From UBA2030 sp049969475 (GTDB lineage Bacteria; Bacteroidota; Bacteroidia; Bacteroidales; TTA-H9), in the NCBI GenBank assembly GCA_049969475.1, contig JBMFOU010000006.1:1-64000 (forward strand): 64,000 nucleotides of DNA. The letters are read 5' to 3'. Under the pieces are notes generated by a model, which was not told the origin of the DNA, made no database searches, and saw nothing but the letters and a program-made list of their open reading frames with translations. Below are positions 59,017 to 64,000 of the stretch, one piece after another (position 1 is the stretch's first letter; every line of letters starts with the position of its first letter). A program made the translations under genes and the position numbers.

Positions 59017-59913
59017 TTATTCCAGGGGTTCGTAGGTGTAGTCGTAGCGCAGATACTGGGGGGCTGAGGCATAGGCCGGACCGGTAATCACTTTCTGCTG
59101 AACCAGCCTGTCGTTTTCATCATACATACGAATAATTTCGCTGAAAAGACTTCCATCGGCCAGCCTGGTGATTTCACGCATCAAGCGCCCTTGGTCATCA
59201 TACACTGATTCAATCCTTTTTTCCGGTGCTCCGGCGACCTTTTCTCTGGCCCCGAGTACCTGTTCTCCATTTCTAGCTAAAATTTCAAACTCCTGTATTG
59301 CATCTCCTTCACTATTGAAAACGATGGTCTTTACCAACTGTCCTTCAGGTGAATATTCATAAACCGTTCTGGAAAATTCTTCTTCTTTTTCCTCGATTTT
59401 TTCTACTAGAACCCCCTTTTTATTGTATATCATCTTTTTTTCTGCGGAGATGCCTTCGCCAGGTATTTCGGTGTACTCCCTTATAAGTAAATGACCCTCA
59501 TACTCTTTGCGGACGATTTCTTCCGTTTCGTTTTCATCGGTTATTCTTCGGGTTTCTGTCAGAAGGCCTTCGGTATTGTAGCGATAAATCTCCCTGTCGT
59601 TGGAACTATCGGCGTAGAATATGATTTTTTTATCAATTTTTCCGTCGGATTTATAATGTGTTTCTTCCCGAAACGAGAACTCCTGTCCTGGATCGGTTTC
59701 AGTATAGACGGATAAACGACCGGCCTCGTCATACTGCCAGTTCATAATATACTCAGGCTCACCGAGCGAGTCGTACTGGCACTCAAAAATTTTGTATCCC
59801 CTGGCATCAAAATGTTCCTCAACCACAGGCATGCTTATATATTCCTGTTCGGGAAGAAATTCGGCCCCCCGGAAAACGGTTCGGGTTACTTTTAGTTTGT
59901 AGGCTTGCGACAT
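59017..59913 (-). CDS. YD-repeat-like cytoplasmic protein of unknown function
   Basis: 298 residues, no signal peptide or membrane helix. It consists almost wholly of short tandem units of about 20 residues with a Y-(D/N)-(E/D)-x-G-(R/L)-L core (NWQYDEAGRLSVYTE, YRYNTEGLLTETR, YEYSPEGQLVKTI, SVYDDQGRLMREI, RMYDENDRLVQQK), the pattern of RHS/YD repeats. Unlike RHS toxins it is short, has no core cap or C-terminal toxin and no secretion signal. It is highly charged, with Glu dominating. Function unknown. A near-match to the -7 element lies about 15 nt upstream (TAATTTTA). Confidence 0.7.
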   Translation of the reverse strand: MSQAYKLKVTRTVFRGAEFLPEQEYISMPVVEEHFDARGYKIFECQYDSLGEPEYIMNWQYDEAGRLSVYTETDPGQEFSFREETHYKSDGKIDKKIIFYADSSNDREIYRYNTEGLLTETRRITDENETEEIVRKEYEGHLLIREYTEIPGEGISAEKKMIYNKKGVLVEKIEEKEEEFSRTVYEYSPEGQLVKTIVFNSEGDAIQEFEILARNGEQVLGAREKVAGAPEKRIESVYDDQGRLMREITRLADGSLFSEIIRMYDENDRLVQQKVITGPAYASAPQYLRYDYTYEPLE

Positions 59914-59984
59914 GGGTTTTTGCTGTAAAATTAGTGATTATTGCCTGCCGGGCAATATTTTTAGAATCTCCTTTCTCATTTATC

Positions 59985-59992
59985 TATTTTTG
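59985..59992 (+). promoter_or_regulatory. -7 promoter element (TATTTTTG) for the prolyl oligopeptidase gene
   Basis: An exact TAnnTTTG match 39 nt upstream of the ATG at 60032. Confidence 0.5.
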
Positions 59993-60031
59993 CCTCTCAT
60001 TCATTACACCAAACTTTAACTTGTTTTCTCT

Positions 60032-62161
60032 ATGAAAAAGTATCAATTTCACTTCATTATGTCATTTTTTATACTCCTGTGGGCCAATTCGTGCGGAGAT
60101 AGCAAAAAGCTGGTTTATCCCGAAACCCGTAAAGTGGATTCTGTAGATGAGTACTTTGGAGTCAAAATTTCCGATCCTTATCGTTGGCTCGAAAATGACA
60201 CCTCGGCTGAGACGGTGGAATGGGTTAAGGCTCAAAATGAAGTTACTCAGAAATACCTTTCGGCTATTCCTTTCCGTCAGGCGCTTAAGAATTACTACAC
60301 AAGCATCTGGGATTATCCAAAGTATGGAGTTCCTTTTAGTAAGAAAAATCTCTACTTTTATTTTAAGAACGATGGCATGCAAAACCAAAGCGTGCTGTAC
60401 GTTCAGGAAGGATTGGATGGTGAGCCCAGGGTATTGCTCGATCCCAACAAGCTGTCGGCTGATGGAACCACTGCCCTGGCTTCTCTTGCTGTGAGTAAGG
60501 ACGCGCGTTACCTTGCTTATTCCATCGCTAAGGCAGGAAGCGACTGGAATGAAATTTTTGTGCTCGATATTGCCACGGGCAAAACGCTTCCTGACCATAT
60601 CCAATGGGTGAAATTTTCCGGGATGGCATGGAAGGGCGATGGGTTTTATTACAGTCGCTACGATGCACCTGCCCCGGGTCGTGAGCTCTCCAAGAAAAAT
60701 GAAAATCAAAAGGTCTTTTATCACAAGTTGGGAGATGATCCCCAAAACGATGAGCTGGTATGGTCCGACTCTGAGCATCCACTGCGCACTTTTGGGGCAT
60801 CGGTAACCGATGATGAACGTTTTCTGATTATCAGCGAAAGCGAATCCACCTACGGCAATATTCTTCATGTTAAAGATCTGTCACGCCCAGGCTCTCCTTT
60901 TGTTCAAATTGGTGATAGTTTTGAATATGAATACCATGTGGTAGATAATATAGACAATAACCTGCTGGTACTCACCAACTATATGGCCCCCCGGCGCAAG
61001 GCCCTGCTGATTGATGCCACAAATGCCAGCCCTTCTGGATGGAAAACTATTATCCCTGAAAAAGAACAGGTGCTGGAAGGTATTTACCTGGCCAACGGAA
61101 AGATTATCGGCCTTTATATGCAGGATGCCTGTCACCACGCCTATGTTTACGATCAGAGCGGCCGTCAAACGGGAGAACTGGCCCTGCCAGGCATCGGTAC
61201 GCTAAGCGGTTTCAGTAGTGAAAAGGATAAGGATGTGGCCTTCTATGCTTTCACCTCTTATACTTTTCCAACCACGATCTATAAATATTCGGTAAGCAAT
61301 AATACCAGCGAGGTTTTCCGCAAACCTGAGATTCGGTTTAATCCTGATGATTTCGTAACGGAACAGATTTTTTTCCAGAGCAAGGACGGTACCAGGGTTC
61401 CAATGTTCCTGACTTATAAAAAGGGTCTTACCAGGGATGGAAATAATCCGGCCTTACTATACGGATACGGTGGATTCAACATCAGTCTTACCCCTTCGTT
61501 TAGCATTGCTGTAATACCTTTCCTTGAAAATGGGGGCATTTATGCAGTTGCTAATCTCAGAGGGGGAGGCGAGTATGGTGAGGAGTGGCACCAGGCCGGT
61601 ACCCGTCTTAATAAGCAGAACGTTTTCGATGATTTTATTGCGGCGGCCGAATATCTCGTACAGAATAAATATACTTCTCCTTCGCGCCTGGCCATTAACG
61701 GTGGAAGTAATGGCGGGCTGCTAATCGGCGCTGTGCTCAACCAGCGTCCCGACCTCTTTGCCGCAGCTGTGCCCGAAGTGGGTGTTATGGATATGCTACG
61801 TTATCACCGCTTTACTATTGGCTGGGCCTGGGCCAGCGACTATGGAACCTCCGAAGAAAGTGAGGAAATGTTCCGCTACTTGCTCAGCTATTCTCCTCTG
61901 CATAACATTAAGCCCGGGACAAAATATGCGGCCGTAATGGTCATGACTGCCGATCATGACGATAGAGTAGTGCCCGCCCATTCATTCAAATATGCGGCTA
62001 CCCTCCAGGCCGCTCAGGGAGGCGATGCTCCCGTACTCATCCGCATTGAGGAAAAAGCGGGTCATGGAGCTGGGAAGCCTACGGCCAAGGTTATCGAAAA
62101 TGTAACGGATAAGTTCGCCTTTATCATGTATAACCTGAAAATGAATCCTTCTCTCAAATGA
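60032..62161 (+). CDS. Prolyl oligopeptidase-family serine peptidase, lipoprotein
   Basis: 709 residues with a lipoprotein signal (WANSC, Cys21). The N-terminal part contains the seven-bladed propeller typical of S9A peptidases, opening with DEYFGVKISDPYRWLENDTSAET. The C-terminal hydrolase has the nucleophile Ser559 in NGGSNGG, an Asp at about 643 in ADHDDRVVPAHS, and His678 in GHGAG, the complete triad. It cleaves short proline-containing peptides after Pro; the propeller excludes large proteins. Lipid anchoring places it at the periplasm or outer membrane, where it could take part in peptide scavenging. Monocistronic. Confidence 0.93.
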   Translation: MKKYQFHFIMSFFILLWANSCGDSKKLVYPETRKVDSVDEYFGVKISDPYRWLENDTSAETVEWVKAQNEVTQKYLSAIPFRQALKNYYTSIWDYPKYGVPFSKKNLYFYFKNDGMQNQSVLYVQEGLDGEPRVLLDPNKLSADGTTALASLAVSKDARYLAYSIAKAGSDWNEIFVLDIATGKTLPDHIQWVKFSGMAWKGDGFYYSRYDAPAPGRELSKKNENQKVFYHKLGDDPQNDELVWSDSEHPLRTFGASVTDDERFLIISESESTYGNILHVKDLSRPGSPFVQIGDSFEYEYHVVDNIDNNLLVLTNYMAPRRKALLIDATNASPSGWKTIIPEKEQVLEGIYLANGKIIGLYMQDACHHAYVYDQSGRQTGELALPGIGTLSGFSSEKDKDVAFYAFTSYTFPTTIYKYSVSNNTSEVFRKPEIRFNPDDFVTEQIFFQSKDGTRVPMFLTYKKGLTRDGNNPALLYGYGGFNISLTPSFSIAVIPFLENGGIYAVANLRGGGEYGEEWHQAGTRLNKQNVFDDFIAAAEYLVQNKYTSPSRLAINGGSNGGLLIGAVLNQRPDLFAAAVPEVGVMDMLRYHRFTIGWAWASDYGTSEESEEMFRYLLSYSPLHNIKPGTKYAAVMVMTADHDDRVVPAHSFKYAATLQAAQGGDAPVLIRIEEKAGHGAGKPTAKVIENVTDKFAFIMYNLKMNPSLK

Positions 62162-62585
62162 TAATTCTTCTTCTGATTTGGGCTCATTGCTTCCGGTAAC
62201 AGATAGCATTTGCTAAAAAAAGTCAGGCTTCTCATAGATTACTTCAATGAAATGAGTAGGCGAAGTGGCTGCAATGAGGCTGCTTCGCCTGCTTATCTGT
62301 TAAATAGAAGTTTATGATAATCAAATCCTTTCTGAGTGCATTTCTGTCGTCTGGGTTCATATTTTTAATTATTCGGCCAAGGTACTTTATAACGACTATG
62401 TTTATGAGCAACATTAACGGGATGACCCCGTGATACCAATAATGCCTGGTTGTTGGATGTTTAGTTATATTTCGGTAAGAATGACACCTTATGGTCTGAT
62501 TTTTAAGATGCAAAGCATAGTTGCATAATTGTTCGTCAAGGTTCCGAGGCTTTCATTATTTTCGCAGACCTAACAGAATTCAAAA
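62162..62585 (+). other. Intergenic stretch with a nested hairpin; no gene recognised
   Basis: 424 nt. An inner hairpin with a 13-bp stem including three G-U wobbles (arms 62258-62270 and 62278-62290, loop 7 nt) lies inside outer arms TAACAGATA (62197-62205) and TATCTGTTA (62294-62302). No T-run follows. The rest to 62556 has no convincing open frame on either strand (a minus-strand frame at 62244-62513 lacks any recognisable protein character). A -7-like TATTTTCG is at 62557-62564. Confidence 0.45.
62557..62564 (+). promoter_or_regulatory. -7-like element (TATTTTCG) before the thioredoxin-fold gene
   Basis: One mismatch to TAnnTTTG, 21 nt upstream of the ATG at 62586. Confidence 0.35.
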
Positions 62586-63014
62586 ATGATGAGGAAGAAA
62601 TTACTTACTCTGACTATTGGGCTGGTTATCGGAGTATTGGGAACAGCCCCTGCTGCTTATGCTCAACAGGTTAATAATCTGGCGGCTTCTGACAGCCTTA
62701 CCCTCACACTGCAGCAGGTAGATAGTATTTCGCAATTCTTACCTGTAATGTACAGCAATAAGGGCTGCGGCAGATGTGTAACCGCTGCGCGGTACTTTGA
62801 CGAGAAGAAAATTCCTAACCTTAAACTCGACCTGGCCATTCAGCCCAACGGGCAAGTTATGTACCAACTGGCGTCAAGGGCGGCAGGAAAGCCCAACATT
62901 GCCATCATGTATCCTGTAGTTGCTTACAAAGGTGTGGTGTATTACGGAGAATATCCGCTTAATGAATTCCTTGAGAAATTTTCAGCATCTTATCAAAGCT
63001 CTGCCAAACAATAA
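62586..63014 (+). CDS. Small secreted thioredoxin/glutaredoxin-fold protein
   Basis: 142 residues with a signal peptide (to about 26, AAYAQ); an ATG three nt further on is equivalent. The fold is indicated by a strand PVMYSNKG, a CGRC active-site-like pair (C61, C64), helix VTAARYFDEKKIP, then AIMYPVVAYKGVVYYGEYPL with cis-Pro-like 'YPVV'. This is the GlrX/ThioR mini-fold, so a periplasmic disulphide role is possible. The gap to porZ is 62 nt, and the two may form one transcript, but a functional connection is not established. Confidence 0.7.
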   Translation: MMRKKLLTLTIGLVIGVLGTAPAAYAQQVNNLAASDSLTLTLQQVDSISQFLPVMYSNKGCGRCVTAARYFDEKKIPNLKLDLAIQPNGQVMYQLASRAAGKPNIAIMYPVVAYKGVVYYGEYPLNEFLEKFSASYQSSAKQ

Positions 63015-63076
63015 TCCTGATTCCTTACGTTTTTATGGATGGGCGGTTCCGCCCGTGTTTTGCTTAAAATTATTTT

Positions 63077-64000
63077 ATGAAATCTTTCAAGTTTTCTACA
63101 ATTCTGATAATTAACCTGCTATTTTGCTTCTTTTCCGGGGCGCAGACTGCCTTATATCAATGGCGTGATCATTTGCCTTATTCCAAAGGAATTGCCATAG
63201 AGCTCATCAATCAGAGCCTTTGGACGGCCACTCCTTATGGTTTGTTTTACTACGATCCGCAGTATCAGAGTATTTCGCGGCTTAATAAGGTAAACGGCCT
63301 CTCGGATGTAGGTATTGCCGACATGGTTTACAGTGAAACATATAAAACCCTGGTGGTGGCTTACTCCAACACGAACCTCGATCTGGTGAAGGAAGGACGG
63401 GTAGTGAACCTGAGTGATATTAAACGTAAACCCATTCTTGGAAATAAAGTCATTAACCGCATTACGCTGCGCGACAAACTGGCTTATCTTTCCTGCGGTT
63501 TTGGTATCGTAGTAGTCGATATCGATCGCGAGGAAATAAGAGACACGTGGTACATAGGGCCGGATGGGGCCTTTATTAACGTGCTGGATATTACTTTCGA
63601 CGATACCTATTTCTATGCCGCTACAGCCGAAGGAATTTATCGCGCTGAAATAAGCAACCCCTTTCTCTCGTTCTATGGTTCATGGGAGAAAATGACCCAG
63701 GTACCGGTACCCAATGGCCGCTACAATGTCATCCGTTATTTCGATGGCCGACTGGTGGTAAATAACAACAATCCGGCCTATAACGATGATACCATTTTCA
63801 TTTTTAACCAGGCTACTCAGGAGTGGAGCAAGCTGAATGTTTATAATAATCCTGATTGTTACCGTATCAGCGTAAGAGGCGATAAAATTGTGCTGGCCTT
63901 CGAGTCTGCCATTCACGTATATGGGCCGGGTATGAAATTTCAGCTTGTATCTTTCGCCCCTTCAGGCATGTCTGTATTACCCAGGGATGGGGTGTTTGAT
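63077..64000 (+). CDS. porZ: PorZ, T9SS-associated surface protein (5' part; gene runs off window)
   Basis: 308 codons are visible and the frame is open at the edge. Signal peptide ending FSGAQT (about 22), followed by WRDHLPYSKGIAI, the characteristic opening of PorZ, then beta-propeller blades of the two-component-regulator (Reg_prop) type (LWTATPYGLFYYD, VNGLSDVGIADMVY, LAYLSCGFGIVVVDID, YFYAATAEGIYRAEI). In Porphyromonas PorZ is a surface component of the T9SS attachment complex that delivers A-LPS to the sortase for anchoring cargo. The missing 3' part should hold the second propeller and a T9SS C-terminal domain. It fits well with the T9SS substrates in this window. Confidence 0.85.
   Translation, partial: MKSFKFSTILIINLLFCFFSGAQTALYQWRDHLPYSKGIAIELINQSLWTATPYGLFYYDPQYQSISRLNKVNGLSDVGIADMVYSETYKTLVVAYSNTNLDLVKEGRVVNLSDIKRKPILGNKVINRITLRDKLAYLSCGFGIVVVDIDREEIRDTWYIGPDGAFINVLDITFDDTYFYAATAEGIYRAEISNPFLSFYGSWEKMTQVPVPNGRYNVIRYFDGRLVVNNNNPAYNDDTIFIFNQATQEWSKLNVYNNPDCYRISVRGDKIVLAFESAIHVYGPGMKFQLVSFAPSGMSVLPRDGVFD

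Noticed and set aside
59017..59913. RHS-type toxin
   Set aside because: No secretion signal, core cap, PAAR partner or C-terminal toxin domain is present; only the YD-like repeat is shared.
62244..62513. A small minus-strand gene
   Set aside because: The frame overlaps the nested hairpin, has no promoter element, and its protein (many His, Thr, Asn) resembles nothing.

Overview
The window is chromosomal DNA of a member of the Bacteroidota, most like an environmental Bacteroidales/Marinilabiliales-type organism. The evidence is: signal-peptide proteins ending in type IX secretion (T9SS) sorting domains; PorZ at the right edge; SprB/Kelch/gliding-type surface repeats; Bacteroidota-specific families (DUF2147, DUF4907, DUF2723/GT117, PG0541-like); almost no Shine-Dalgarno sequences; and a recurring promoter -7 element, TAnnTTTG, a short way upstream of many start codons on both strands. 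No rRNA, tRNA, CRISPR array or insertion sequence was seen.

Layout, left to right. 1-9.3 kb: a T9SS-exported beta-helix protein cut by the window edge, a DUF2147 protein, a helix-hairpin-helix protein with a TPR protein, a lipoprotein, a POT/MFS transporter, a rhomboid protease and a TlpA-type thioredoxin lipoprotein. 9.2-15.9 kb: a complete tripartite efflux operon (TetR, TolC, RND adaptor, RND pump, PII-like PG0541 partner) preceded by a palindromic TetR-type operator. 15.9-17.3 kb: RlmD. 17.3-20.7 kb: a visibly AT-richer accessory module, an 798-residue reverse transcriptase fused to a repeat-rich linker and a helical domain, translationally coupled to a 213-residue unknown protein. This is the best candidate for an undescribed (possibly anti-phage) system. 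20.8-26.9 kb: a membrane-protein gene broken by an in-frame TAG, dihydroorotase, a MORN-type lipoprotein, an unknown anchored protein, and a frameshifted Omp28-like T9SS substrate.

27-38.8 kb is mostly housekeeping: alkaline phosphatase, a methyltransferase, Tag, NadD, a dolichol-phosphate-mannose-type synthase, a metallophosphatase, phosphoglycerate mutase, then a GT117/deacetylase/Ig-like lipoprotein operon. 38.8-41.5 kb is a four-gene arsenical/metal efflux operon (small thioredoxin, ArsR, ArsG/CcdA-like, ArsP-like permease). Its operator is an inverted repeat whose 8-nt spacer is exactly the -7 box. 41.5-45.9 kb: a DUF389 protein and a three-subunit proton-translocating transhydrogenase. 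45.9-49.4 kb: VirK-like protein plus an exosortase-family protein, MntP, an aminotransferase and a thioesterase.

49.5-58.9 kb is occupied by one 3008-codon T9SS type B surface protein made of Kelch, SprB, beta-propeller and two interleaved families of Ig-like repeats, coupled to an upstream DUF4907 lipoprotein. The right end holds a YD-repeat-like protein, a prolyl oligopeptidase lipoprotein, a small thioredoxin-fold protein and the start of porZ. Secretion (PorZ), its cargo (type A and type B sorted proteins) and envelope glycan/lipoprotein genes therefore sit close together. Two genes within about 4.1 kb of each other (20.8-25.3 kb) carry single-base lesions, so either local gene decay or sequence error should be considered there.
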